Assembly: GCA_900767875.1 (NCBI GenBank)
Contig: CAAGAT010000082.1
Span: 1 to 10,308 of the forward strand
Length of the DNA: 10,308 nucleotides
Source: an uncultured Sutterella sp.
Lineage (GTDB): Bacteria; Pseudomonadota; Gammaproteobacteria; Burkholderiales; Burkholderiaceae_F
Reading direction: 5' to 3'
Positions 1 to 6,507 of this stretch are shown here, piece by piece. The notes beneath the pieces were generated by a model. The model searched no databases, had not been told where the DNA came from, and saw nothing but the letters and a program-made list of their open reading frames with translations. A program made the position numbers and the translations under genes. Each line of letters begins with the position of its first letter. The stretch's first letter is position 1.

Positions 1-70
1 ACTCTATTATACCATCGGGCAACGTCTTTTTCTTTTTTAAATCAACGAATTACACAGATTTCTCTCGTTG

Positions 71-95
71 AAAAAAGCCCTGTTTCCAGGGGCTT
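71..95 (-). terminator. Hairpin with T-run on the minus strand, in the hydA leader
   Basis: AAGCCCTG (75-82) and CAGGGGCTT (87-95) pair around a 4-base loop with one bulged G. Read on the minus strand the stem has a GAAA loop and is followed by a run of T (76-71), the form of an intrinsic terminator. No minus-strand gene ends here, so it may stop antisense transcripts, or the hairpin may simply sit in the 5' leader of the hydrogenase mRNA. The first 70 bases of the window hold no recognisable gene. Confidence 0.35.
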
Positions 96-129
96 CATGC
101 AAAATTGAGGCTAAGGCGGAGACAATGAC

Positions 130-1923
130 ATGAAAGCCTGGATCAACGACAAGAGTTTTGAATTCCAAGAGGGCGAAACGATCCTGCAGGCGGCCAAGCG
201 CCTGGGGATCTTCATCCCGACGCTGTGCGCGTATCTGCCCCTGGATCACACGCCGGGCACCTGCCGCGTGTGCCTGGTGGAAGCCACGGACGATCACGGC
301 AGCGGCCAGATCGTCACGGCCTGCACGACGCCGCTTACCAACGGCATGCGCGTGCGGACCCGCACCGCCCGCATCCGCGAAATGCAGCGCTGGCAGGTGG
401 CCTGGATCTTCGCCGACCACGATCAGGACTGCGCGAGCTGCTCGCGTCACGGCAACTGCGAACTGCAGGATCTGGCCCTCTACGTCGGTCTGCAGCACAA
501 CGGCTGCAACGGGCGCTTCACGGCCAAGCGCAAGCTCGACGCCACGGCCCATGGCCTGGTGATGGACGCCAATAAGTGCATCCGCTGCTATCGGTGCGTG
601 GAAACCTGCCGTCAGATTCAGGGCGTCTCGGCCCTGACGATGAACGAAATCGGCAACGAGTGCGGCGTGGGCATTGCCGGCGGCGTCGACTGGGGCGAGA
701 GCGCCAAGTGCGTGCAGTGCGGACAGTGTTCCCTCGTGTGCCCCACGGGCGCCCTGAGTGAAAAGGATCAGACCGACACGGCCCTGGAGTGGTTCAGCGA
801 TCCCAAGATCAAGACGGTGGTGGCCTTTGCCCCGGCCGTGCGCGTCACGCTGGGCGACGCCTTCCAGATGCCCCCGGGCGCCAACCTTGAAAAGCGGGTG
901 GTGACGGCCCTCAAGCAGCTGGGCGCCGATTTTGTCTGCGACATCAACTGGGCCGCCGACGTGACGATCATGGAGGAGGGCACGGAATTGCGGCATCGCC
1001 TCGCCGAAGGCGGAAAACTCCCCATGATCACGAGCTGCTGCCCGGGCTGGGTCAATTTCGTTGAAAAGGTGCACCCGGAAATGATTCCGAACCTTTCCTC
1101 GACCCGCTCGCCGCAGGGCATTTTCGCGTCCCTGGCCAAAACTTGGTTTGCCCGCGAACACGGCATTGACCCCAAGAATCTGCGCTTTATCTCCCTGATG
1201 CCCTGCACGGCCAAAAAGGACGAGGCCGCGCGCGATCAGCTCACCAAGGCGGGACTGCCCGACACCGATCTGGTGCTGACGGTGCGCGAGTTTGCCCGCA
1301 TGCTGCGCCGCCACGGCATGGATGTGGCGCACCTCACGGAGAGCGAATTCGACAGCCCCTTCATGGCCCAGAACTCGGGCGCGGGCGCCATCTTCGGCGT
1401 CACGGGAGGCGTGATGGAAGCGGCAGTGCGCACGGTCTACCACTCGGTCACCGGTAAGGAGCTCGGGCGCGTCGTCTATGAACCGGCCCGCGGCCAGGAC
1501 TGGATCCGCGAAGGTGTGGTGGACCTGGGCGAAAAGGGCAAGGTGAAGGTGGCCGTGGTGCATGGCCTCGCGAACGTCGAGAAAATCGCGCAGGAAATCA
1601 TCGACGGTAAGAGCGAGTACCAGTTCATCGAAGTGATGGCCTGCCCGGGCGGGTGCGTCGACGGCGGCGGCACCGTGCGCAGCAAGAACAATTACTTGGA
1701 TAAGCGCGACGCCCGCACCCTGTCGATCTACCAGATCGACGCCAACCGTCCGATCCGCCAGAGCCACCGCAACCCCGACGTGGTGCGCCTCTACGAAGAG
1801 TACCTGGGAGAGCCCAACAGCGAAAAGGCCGAAAAGCTTCTGCACACCGCCTACACGGACCGCAAAAAGCCCGAGATCAACCCGGGCATTGCGGAAATCT
1901 GGGAAAAGGTGCGCCTGGGCTGA
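130..1923 (+). CDS. hydA: [FeFe] hydrogenase, monomeric multi-cluster type
   Basis: A 597-aa iron-only hydrogenase catalysing reversible 2H+ + 2e- to H2, probably cytoplasmic because no signal peptide is visible. Domains in order: an N-terminal [2Fe-2S] ferredoxin domain (C33, C45, C48, C65); a His-Cys [4Fe-4S] site (H97, C101, C104, C110); two [4Fe-4S] ferredoxin motifs (C150/C153/C156/C160 and C194/C197/C200/C204); then the H-cluster domain. The three signature loops are intact: TSCCPGW (C303 proton-relay Cys, C304 ligand), MPCTAKK (C359) and MACPGGC (C505, C509). By alignment with the clostridial enzyme CpI, E283, E286 and S323 sit at the other proton-relay positions. A C-terminal small-subunit-like segment (about 545-575) is fused, as in CpI and HndD-like enzymes. 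The start at 130 has AAGGCGGAG at 113-121 as ribosome binding site; an ATG at 125 is out of frame. No maturase (HydE/F/G) or NuoE/F-like partner lies in the window, so the electron partner (ferredoxin or NAD(P)H via partner subunits) is unknown. Confidence 0.96.
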   Translation: MKAWINDKSFEFQEGETILQAAKRLGIFIPTLCAYLPLDHTPGTCRVCLVEATDDHGSGQIVTACTTPLTNGMRVRTRTARIREMQRWQVAWIFADHDQDCASCSRHGNCELQDLALYVGLQHNGCNGRFTAKRKLDATAHGLVMDANKCIRCYRCVETCRQIQGVSALTMNEIGNECGVGIAGGVDWGESAKCVQCGQCSLVCPTGALSEKDQTDTALEWFSDPKIKTVVAFAPAVRVTLGDAFQMPPGANLEKRVVTALKQLGADFVCDINWAADVTIMEEGTELRHRLAEGGKLPMITSCCPGWVNFVEKVHPEMIPNLSSTRSPQGIFASLAKTWFAREHGIDPKNLRFISLMPCTAKKDEAARDQLTKAGLPDTDLVLTVREFARMLRRHGMDVAHLTESEFDSPFMAQNSGAGAIFGVTGGVMEAAVRTVYHSVTGKELGRVVYEPARGQDWIREGVVDLGEKGKVKVAVVHGLANVEKIAQEIIDGKSEYQFIEVMACPGGCVDGGGTVRSKNNYLDKRDARTLSIYQIDANRPIRQSHRNPDVVRLYEEYLGEPNSEKAEKLLHTAYTDRKKPEINPGIAEIWEKVRLG

Positions 1924-1927
1924 GCGC

Positions 1928-1989
1928 CTCTAATATATAAGAGAGAAAGGACGGCCCCCGCGCGGACAAAATCCGTGTGGGTGCCGTCC
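1928..1989. terminator. Shared terminator hairpin between convergent hydA and dCMP deaminase
   Basis: An 18-bp stem with one mismatch and some G-T pairs (1949-1966 with 1972-1989, loop CAAAA). On the minus strand it is followed by a pyrimidine- and T-rich tail (CTTTCTCTCTTATATATT), so it should end the minus-strand deaminase transcript. On the plus strand the 3' tail is poor in T. A near-palindrome, CTCTAATATATAAGAG (1928-1943), lies between the hydA stop codon and the stem. Confidence 0.7.
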
Positions 1990-2015
1990 CTCTGCGTTTG
2001 AGCCAAAGGCGAGCC

Positions 2016-2432
2016 TTAGAGTTGCTCGACGTGAATCCCCGCGGCGCGCAGGAACTTCAGCCCCGAGTCGTCCCGGTAGATCTGATGGTAGTAGACGGCC
2101 TCGATGCCGCACTTTTGGATCAGCAGCGAGCAGTGCATGCAGGGCGAATGCGTGATGTAGATGCTCGCGCCGTGGCTCGAATAGCCGTTGTAGGCCAATT
2201 TGCTGATGGCGTTCAGTTCCGCATGCTGCACCTCGGGGCGGGTGACGAGCTTGCCGTCGACCTCCCACTCACAGCAGTTGTCGTAGCCCGTGGGCATGCC
2301 GTTCCAGCCGAAGCTGATGATCGAGTTGTTTTTGACGATGACGCAGCCCACCTTGAGCCGCTGCGCGTAGCTGCGGTTGGCCGCAATCTGCGCAATCGTC
2401 ATGTACATCTCGTTGTCTTTTTTGATATCCAT
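2016..2432 (-). CDS. dCMP deaminase-like zinc cytidine deaminase family protein
   Basis: A 138-aa protein of the cytidine/deoxycytidylate deaminase superfamily. The zinc site is complete: H70-A71-E72 (His ligand and catalytic Glu) and P97-C98-x2-C101 (two Cys ligands). The opening region (SYAQRLKVGCVIV, then FGWNGMPTG) is typical of dCMP deaminases and ComEB-like proteins, which convert dCMP to dUMP for thymidylate synthesis. A ribosome binding site (AAGGAT) precedes the ATG at 2432. The length matches the compact dCMP deaminases. It is apparently a single-gene unit, convergent with hydA and separated from hipA by a hairpin. The exact substrate (dCMP or another nucleotide) cannot be read from the sequence. 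Confidence 0.88.
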   Translation of the reverse strand: MDIKKDNEMYMTIAQIAANRSYAQRLKVGCVIVKNNSIISFGWNGMPTGYDNCCEWEVDGKLVTRPEVQHAELNAISKLAYNGYSSHGASIYITHSPCMHCSLLIQKCGIEAVYYHQIYRDDSGLKFLRAAGIHVEQL

Positions 2433-2459
2433 TGCGGATCCTTGCGTTTTGATTAGTTC

Positions 2460-2502
2460 AGTATTTTCCTAGTTACTACTTCGGAAAATACTCGTTTTTT
2501 TT
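2460..2502 (+). terminator. AT-rich hairpin plus T8 between hipA and the deaminase gene
   Basis: AGTATTTTC (2460-2468) pairs perfectly with GAAAATACT (2484-2492) across a 15-base loop, and eight T (2495-2502) follow two bases later on the plus strand. The last two T overlap the hipA stop codon (TTA at 2501-2503). As a plus-strand terminator it would stop transcripts running antisense into hipA. On the minus strand it follows hipA directly but lacks a T-run after the stem. Confidence 0.6.
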
Positions 2503-3790
2503 AATTTTCGAACACCGCGGCCATCTGGCGCTTTTCCAAAAGATCGGCGCCGTACTCGTCGGCCGATTTTTTCCAGTTCGCCAGCGCGTGCATGAATTCT
2601 AACCGCATGGCTTTGGCCGCCTGAGAGGTGAGCCCAAAATAGCGGGCAACCGATAGGGCCGCCTCGGGGTCGGCGCGACTGACGCCCGGCCGAATGGGGG
2701 TGGACAGCAACCCCGTGCCCGCGGCGCTCTGCGCACAGGGCCGGTACATGGGCAGGAGTTTGAAACCGAGCGGCGTGGGCGTAAACCAAAACTGATCGAG
2801 CCGGTCTCGGTTGTTACGCGTCAACGTATTAAAGAGCAGGCGAGCGAAGAGCTCCTTGAGGTCCCGCTTGGGGTCGCAGCCAGCGCAGTTGATGACGTCG
2901 GCGATATCAAGGTACGTCATGGGCGTGGGCTGCAACAGGCGCCGGGTGGTCGTGGTGCGCGTCACGAGCGTGGCAGCCGACAGACACAAATGAGGGGTGC
3001 CATCCTCGGCGCGGTCGAAACGGCGCTCGACGTAAAGGCGCGGCCCGATGAGGCGCCCGTCAACGACATCAATCCCACAGGCCTGCGCCAGATCCCTTGT
3101 GACCGCCGTCCACAGAGCCGAGCGCTGCGGCTCACGCACCGAGCTGTGGCGCACCACCCATTCGGGGCCGGTACGCGTCAGACGCACGACGCATTTGGGC
3201 GTGTGACCGCCCAGTTCCATGGCGCCCGCGGCCAAAATTTCCAATAAATCCAATCCTTTAAACGACACGGAGCCGGCAATGGCCTCCAGGGCCGAGGCCA
3301 GATTCTTAGCCGAACGGACGGTTTTGGCGGCGCCGTCGACCTCCAAAAGCGGCGGAGAAAATTTCGTTTTATTTGAAGGGGTTAGGGGGAGAGCAAGGGC
3401 TGAAAAGCGGCCCGAGACGTGCCCGGTGCGCATCCACAGTTGACTCGGTGTGGGTGCAAACTCGTCCTCGGACAATTTGAGACCGTTTAAACGCGCCTGC
3501 GTCAGGAGCCTCTCGACCCACTCGCCCGGCGCGTGGTCGGCAAAAAAGCCAAAGAGGCCGTTGCGCCGCGCCAGAACCGGATCGACGGTCATCGGATCGT
3601 CAATCGGATACTGCACGCCGTCCTTAAGGGGCAGATCGGCGCCGAGAGCAAAACCCGAGGTGAGCCACGCCGGATCGTAGCGAAACGCCATTGATGCCGA
3701 GTCGGGCGAGGGCGCGTCACTTAAGACCAGCTCGCCGATGCGCACGGTCGAGTCGGAGCGTCTTAAGTCAATGGGGATGACGACGGGCAT
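2501..3790 (-). CDS. HipA-family protein with a degraded kinase active site
   Basis: A 429-aa protein of full HipA length. The N-terminal part (about 1-135) has the family pattern GLFGFFADHAPGEW (78-91). The kinase core has GGHTPK (194-199) where the family has GGARPK, and ERRFDR (255-260), which is conserved. Compared with the other HipA in this window (9441-10205), key positions differ: the ATP-site IKF is VRH (R214), the Glu of IEY is W227, NRDDHAKN is NNRDRLDQ (326-333), and YD is YR (349-350). The positions equivalent to the E. coli HipA catalytic Asp309, Asn314 and metal-binding Asp332 are therefore Arg328, Gln333 and Arg350. HipA kinases phosphorylate aminoacyl-tRNA synthetases such as GltX; this protein probably cannot by that chemistry. 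It starts 2 bases after the antitoxin stop codon, so the genes are an operon and probably translationally coupled. The reading frame has no internal stop, which argues for a retained function (regulator, binding protein) or very recent decay. Confidence 0.88.
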   Translation of the reverse strand: MPVVIPIDLRRSDSTVRIGELVLSDAPSPDSASMAFRYDPAWLTSGFALGADLPLKDGVQYPIDDPMTVDPVLARRNGLFGFFADHAPGEWVERLLTQARLNGLKLSEDEFAPTPSQLWMRTGHVSGRFSALALPLTPSNKTKFSPPLLEVDGAAKTVRSAKNLASALEAIAGSVSFKGLDLLEILAAGAMELGGHTPKCVVRLTRTGPEWVVRHSSVREPQRSALWTAVTRDLAQACGIDVVDGRLIGPRLYVERRFDRAEDGTPHLCLSAATLVTRTTTTRRLLQPTPMTYLDIADVINCAGCDPKRDLKELFARLLFNTLTRNNRDRLDQFWFTPTPLGFKLLPMYRPCAQSAAGTGLLSTPIRPGVSRADPEAALSVARYFGLTSQAAKAMRLEFMHALANWKKSADEYGADLLEKRQMAAVFEN

Positions 3791-3792
3791 GG

Positions 3793-4089
3793 TCAGGTTC
3801 CCGACTTACGGATGCGCTTGGGCAGCGCCTCGGTTTCCAGCGCCATAGACAGCGGGTCGTTGCGGCCGATCTCGGAGAAGGGCGTACCAAGGTCAAGCGC
3901 CATGAGCACGGCCGCATAGCCGGCGATGGCTACGCCGCCATTGCCGCTTTCTATTTTGCACAGCGTCGACAGGGACACGCCCGCGCGCTCGGCCAGGACG
4001 TTCTGGGGGAGGCGACGCTTCAAACGAGCCACTTTGATGTTGTGACCAAGCGCTACCAAAGATTCCTCAACGGCAAAAGAGGGCCTCAT
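3793..4089 (-). CDS. HipB-like XRE-family antitoxin/repressor
   Basis: A 98-aa protein with one helix-turn-helix domain of the XRE/Cro type, about residues 15-72 (NVLAERAGVSLSTLCKIESG is the core recognition segment, 29-48). In HipBA modules this protein binds operators upstream of its own gene and neutralises the HipA partner. The C-terminal 25 residues are basic and rich in Lys/Arg. It is the first gene of the two-gene minus-strand operon; its stop is 2 bases before the HipA start. No strong ribosome binding site is visible before the ATG at 4089 (GGAT lies about 13 bases upstream), so the start is moderately certain. The upstream 50 bases (4090-4140) are AT-rich and presumably hold the promoter and operator, with an ATCC-N13-GGAT arrangement at 4099-4119 unlike the N8 spacing of E. 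coli HipB sites. Confidence 0.85.
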   Translation of the reverse strand: MRPSFAVEESLVALGHNIKVARLKRRLPQNVLAERAGVSLSTLCKIESGNGGVAIAGYAAVLMALDLGTPFSEIGRNDPLSMALETEALPKRIRKSGT

Positions 4090-4328
4090 ACGCTTTAAAT
4101 CCGAATAGTTAGATAGGATAATTCTTTTGATTATGTTAGTTATGTCGGCGACACGCCGACTGGAGAATTTCGCGTAAAGCGTTGATTATTGGTGTCGCCA
4201 ACGGGTTTTCCTAACAGACAATTCGTATGATAAGACGATTTAACGTCGATAACACGTGTGATTCGCCGATTTAGTATCGTTGTGCGGGCGGGATTTCCCT
4301 TGCATTGAGCCTGACCGAGGGCTGCACC

Positions 4329-4456
4329 GGCCACCTTCGAGGTCCGAAAGTGGCCTGATCGTCCCCGACCGGGTCCGGGAAACACATTGACGTTACTGTG
4401 ATAGCGCTGAGGTTATCGGGGACTCGCCTCTTCAAACGGGTTGTGAGCGGACCCGG
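4329..4456. ncRNA. Candidate structured RNA with an H-type pseudoknot
   Basis: Three helices follow one another. GGCCACCTTCG (4329-4339) pairs with CGAAAGTGGCC (4345-4355): 11 positions with one mismatch and a 5-base loop. GTCCCCGA (4361-4368) pairs perfectly with TCGGGGAC (4416-4423). The directly adjacent CCGGGTCCG (4369-4377) pairs perfectly with CGGACCCGG (4448-4456). The last two interleave, so together they form a pseudoknot with abutting helices. All pairs are Watson-Crick, so the strand cannot be decided. I recognise no known RNA family. HDV-like ribozymes share the outer order of helices, but no proper P3 is visible. Confidence 0.3.
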
Positions 4457-4633
4457 CCGAACCAAGAGTGGCGGCCAAATTATCCTGTGGGTTCAACGGG
4501 CCGGGACCAGTTGACGTCCTAGGCGAACGCGTTTAAATGCCCTCAAACATCTCAGCGGTGGGTGTCGGGCAGAGCCCCGGCAAACAAAGGCGCCTGCCGC
4601 TGGCCCCGTGCGTAAGCCAAACGCAAGCCCGGC

Positions 4634-4650
4634 CTGGCACAATCGCCGCA
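4634..4650 (+). promoter_or_regulatory. Possible sigma-54-type promoter of the lipoprotein gene
   Basis: CTGGCAC (4634-4640) and GCA (4648-4650) have the GG and GC 12 bases apart, as in -24/-12 promoters (consensus TGGCAC-N5-TTGC). The TT before GC is CC here. A start near 4661 would leave a 16-base leader with AAAGAG (4665-4670) before the ATG at 4677. No activator gene or binding site is recognised. Confidence 0.3.
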
Positions 4651-4676
4651 TTCTCTAACCAAACAAAGAGACAAAC

Positions 4677-5264
4677 ATGCTCCGCAGAACGCTTCTTTTG
4701 GGCGCCGCCATGCTCCTGGCCGGCTGCGCCGCCAATCCGACGCAGGCTCCCGCCGGTTCGGGCGCCCTGGCCGCCGACTACGTCAAGGGCTCGATCAAGT
4801 CCGTGGTGATGCTGCCGGTTCTCCACGCATCCAAGGCCGCCGTCTATCAGCCCGCACTTCAGTCCGAACTGACGCTGGCCCTTCAGGTCAAGAACAAGGA
4901 TCTGCGCTTCATGGCCACCAATGAGGCCCTGACCCGATTGATGACGGGCGATGCCGCCGGTCAGTCGCGCAGCGTGGCCTCGGCCGTCTTTGAGCAGACC
5001 CCGATCAACGCCGCCGAGCTCAAAAAGCTGCACGACGTGCTCGGCATTGATGCGGCCATCGTCTGCGGCTACCAAACCGCCGGGGGTGAGGCGGTGGAAA
5101 TGCCCGTGTATATCCTCGACATGCGCAGCGGCAAGATCGTCTGGTCGGGCGTCTCCCGCGGCTGGGTCGCTCCGCAAAAGGAGCAGGGACGCTTTGACGC
5201 TTCTCTGGACAAGTCGATGCGCGCGGGTCTAACGGACCTGCACGCGATCATGCCGGCCCTTTAA
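4677..5264 (+). CDS. Outer-membrane lipoprotein, CsgG/LpoB-like fold suspected
   Basis: A 195-aa protein with a lipoprotein signal peptide: basic MLRR, hydrophobic stretch, and lipobox LLAGC with the lipidated Cys at 17. Residue 18 is Ala, not Asp, so sorting to the outer membrane is expected. After a linker (about 18-38) the mature domain has alternating hydrophobic strands (SVVMLPV 42-48), a helical part (56-70), LGIDAAIVCGY (122-132), and a strand pair ending YILDMRSGKIVWSG (145-158). This resembles the CsgG/LpoB/DUF799-type lipoprotein domain, but I cannot assign a named family. The ribosome binding site AAAGAG sits 7 bases before ATG. It is followed by an intrinsic terminator at 5334, so it is probably monocistronic. 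Confidence 0.85.
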   Translation: MLRRTLLLGAAMLLAGCAANPTQAPAGSGALAADYVKGSIKSVVMLPVLHASKAAVYQPALQSELTLALQVKNKDLRFMATNEALTRLMTGDAAGQSRSVASAVFEQTPINAAELKKLHDVLGIDAAIVCGYQTAGGEAVEMPVYILDMRSGKIVWSGVSRGWVAPQKEQGRFDASLDKSMRAGLTDLHAIMPAL

Positions 5265-5278
5265 TTGGATCCGGCATG
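5249..5278. other. Inverted repeat overlapping the end of the lipoprotein gene
   Basis: CATGCCGG (5249-5256) and CCGGCATG (5271-5278) form a perfect 8-bp stem around a 14-base loop that contains the stop codon TAA. No T-run follows, so it is not a canonical terminator; it may protect the mRNA 3' end. Confidence 0.4.
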
Positions 5279-5333
5279 GAATACTACTTTCTAAGTTACT
5301 GGTTCGAAAAATCCTTTTGTGTTTGTCGCCAGG

Positions 5334-5372
5334 AAAATCCCGTTCCGACTTTTTTCTCGGGCGGGATTTTTT
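5334..5372 (+). terminator. Rho-independent terminator after the lipoprotein gene
   Basis: AAAATCCCG (5334-5342) pairs with CGGGATTTT (5362-5370), with an inner CCGA/TCGG stem (5345-5348 with 5357-5360), and T continues to 5372. It terminates the lipoprotein transcript. The upstream GTG at 5317 of the next open frame would lie inside this hairpin, which argues for the later ATG at 5419. Confidence 0.75.
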
Positions 5373-5418
5373 CGCGTTAGACTCCTTGCTCGTCAACCCC
5401 ACCAGCCTTTTGTTTGCG

Positions 5419-5889
5419 ATGTCCGCTCTGAAAAACCTCAATCAGGAAAAAGCCGCTCAGCTGCTTTTCGTGCTCTTTTTCGTCTACGCGCTCTGGGAGC
5501 AGTTTGCGCCCCAGCCCGAGCCCGGTCTTCTGGAATACAACCAGGCCAAGACGGTGATGAAGGCCAATCCGACGCCCGAAGAGGAAAAGCAGGCGTGCAA
5601 TCTTTTTGCCCGCGCCGTGCAGATCGGCAGCAAGGATGCGGCCTTCGGGCTGTCGGACTGCGTGGCCAAAAGCCTGACGGGCACCGCGCTGCAGCGCAAC
5701 AGCATCCGCTATGCGTTGCTCACGCTGGCAATGGACGCGCGCCACGAAACCCGCAGCGCCCGCAATGAGCGTGACGCTCTTGGCCTGACGGACGCACAAA
5801 AGAAGGAAGCCCTCAAGCTCGATGTTTTGAAGATTCTTTCGGGCGACGTTTCGGCCCTGGACTTTTCGAGCGTGGCGGTGGCCAAGTAA
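5419..5889 (+). CDS. Small single-pass membrane protein of unknown function
   Basis: A 156-aa protein that I do not recognise. Residues 1-11 are polar and contain Lys; residues 12-29 (AAQLLFVLFFVYALWEQF) form one membrane-spanning segment or uncleaved anchor. The remainder is soluble and mostly helical, with NPTPEEEKQACNLFARAVQIG (50-70) and an Ala/Ser-rich part that weakly recalls a Sel1/TPR-like repeat. It has two Cys (60, 81), possibly a periplasmic pair. The frame is open upstream to 5317, but that region is the preceding terminator, so ATG 5419 is preferred. No good ribosome binding site is seen (TTG 5386 is an in-frame alternative). It is followed by its own strong terminator. Confidence 0.72.
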   Translation: MSALKNLNQEKAAQLLFVLFFVYALWEQFAPQPEPGLLEYNQAKTVMKANPTPEEEKQACNLFARAVQIGSKDAAFGLSDCVAKSLTGTALQRNSIRYALLTLAMDARHETRSARNERDALGLTDAQKKEALKLDVLKILSGDVSALDFSSVAVAK

Positions 5890-5920
5890 GCCCACGGCCT
5901 GGGGGGCTCCAAGAGAGGCC

Positions 5921-5979
5921 CTCTAATAGAGAGAGAGACAGACGCGGTCCGGAAGTGATTCCCGCCGCGTCTTTGTTTT
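5921..5979 (+). terminator. Rho-independent terminator after the small membrane protein gene
   Basis: AGACGCGG (5940-5947) pairs with CCGCGTCT (5965-5972), with an inner GGAA/TTCC stem, followed by TTGTTTT to 5979. A short CTCTAATAGAGAG palindrome (5921-5933) precedes the stem, the same layout as after hydA. Confidence 0.85.
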
Positions 5980-6076
5980 GGCGGCAGCGGCAAAAGAGGG
6001 GAAGTGACTCGCCCGAGCCCCCGGCGGCCCGAGCTATGAGTCTGGGCCCTTGGACTGCAGACGGCCCGACGATCAA

Positions 6077-6507
6077 TTATGTTGAGTCAAGCCGGGAGCA
6101 GCCTCGAAACCCGTGGCTTCAAGGTGGTGTTCAACGTTCGCTATCCGGGGCCAAGCCATTTTGAGGCTCGCAAATGCGGGACCGATTCCACTGCGGACTG
6201 TCAAATTCGGACCTGACCGGCCAGGCCTGGGACTGGTTGGCGACGGCGGGCCGGATTCGGCGTCACAATGATCGGCACCGTGCCGGCCACAGGTCGTGCG
6301 CGACCGGCGGCTACGCGTGCACGCGCCGTCAAAGCGCCGAGACGACAACGGATGAAACGTTGACCGGCGCGAACGGGACCGCGTGCGAGACGATAGGACA
6401 ACGGTCGGGCAATCATGTTGAGCAGCCAAACGCGAAAAAAAGCGGGGATGCGGATCCGGGCGCACAAACTGCCGAAAACCCGTTTTTTCATGCTTTACTC
6501 AACATAA
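6077..6507. mobile_element. Possible MITE or insertion-sequence relic with 11-bp terminal inverted repeats
   Basis: TTATGTTGAGT (6077-6087) is matched by its exact reverse complement ACTCAACATAA (6497-6507), bounding 431 bases. Comparing the inward sequence from both ends, similarity extends to 16 positions with one mismatch (TTATGTTGAGT, then C or A, then AAGC). A further copy in plus orientation starts 6 bases beyond the right end (6514-6524) and a diverged copy, ATCATGTTGAG, lies inside (6412-6422). No transposase can be recognised and no target-site duplication is seen, so this would be a non-autonomous or decayed element. Confidence 0.4.
6415..6505. repeat. Long imperfect hairpin inside the repeat cluster
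   Basis: ATGTTGAG (6415-6422) pairs with CTCAACAT (6498-6505), and further in GAAAAAA-ag-CGGG (6434-6446) pairs with CCCGTTTTTTC (6479-6489) with a 2-base bulge. The 91-base segment can fold into a single long hairpin, as small palindromic mobile repeats do. Confidence 0.5.

Larger units (their letters stand above)
4090..4676. other. Gene-free region between divergent hipBA and the lipoprotein gene
   Basis: About 590 bases with no convincing gene. The left 50 bases are AT-rich and should contain the hipBA promoter. A perfect 7-bp hairpin, GTCGGCG-aca-CGCCGAC, lies at 4144-4160. AACGGG recurs at about 4200, 4435 and 4495. The segment 4329-4456 has strong RNA-like complementarity (see separate entry). 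The minus-strand open frames here (81 and 64 aa) have no recognisable protein features. The stretch could be a leader, a non-coding RNA gene or a decayed element. Confidence 0.6.

Noticed and set aside
37..1845. 602-aa minus-strand open frame opposite hydA
   Set aside because: It is fully antisense to a certain gene. It is His/Ala/Val-rich with no domain, as expected from the reverse of GC-rich codons.
1977..2456. 159-aa plus-strand open frame over the dCMP deaminase
   Set aside because: The opposite strand encodes the complete zinc site of a known family; this frame has none.
4361..4456. HDV-like self-cleaving ribozyme
   Set aside because: The outer helix order fits P1/P2, but no 3-bp P3 adjacent to the P1 3' strand is visible and the loops are too long.
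4140..4465. Overlapping minus-strand frames of 81 and 64 aa upstream of hipB
   Set aside because: No ribosome binding site, no family features, and they overlap strong inverted repeats. They might be transposase debris, but nothing supports it.
5285..5315. tRNA fragment (TTTCTAAG and GGTTCGAA look like anticodon and T-loop parts)
   Set aside because: No acceptor stem, D-arm or T-stem pairing is present; the similarity to the hairpin at 2462-2492 explains it better.
5317..5418. Longer start (GTG 5317) for the small membrane protein
   Set aside because: The extra 34 codons coincide with the preceding gene's intrinsic terminator.
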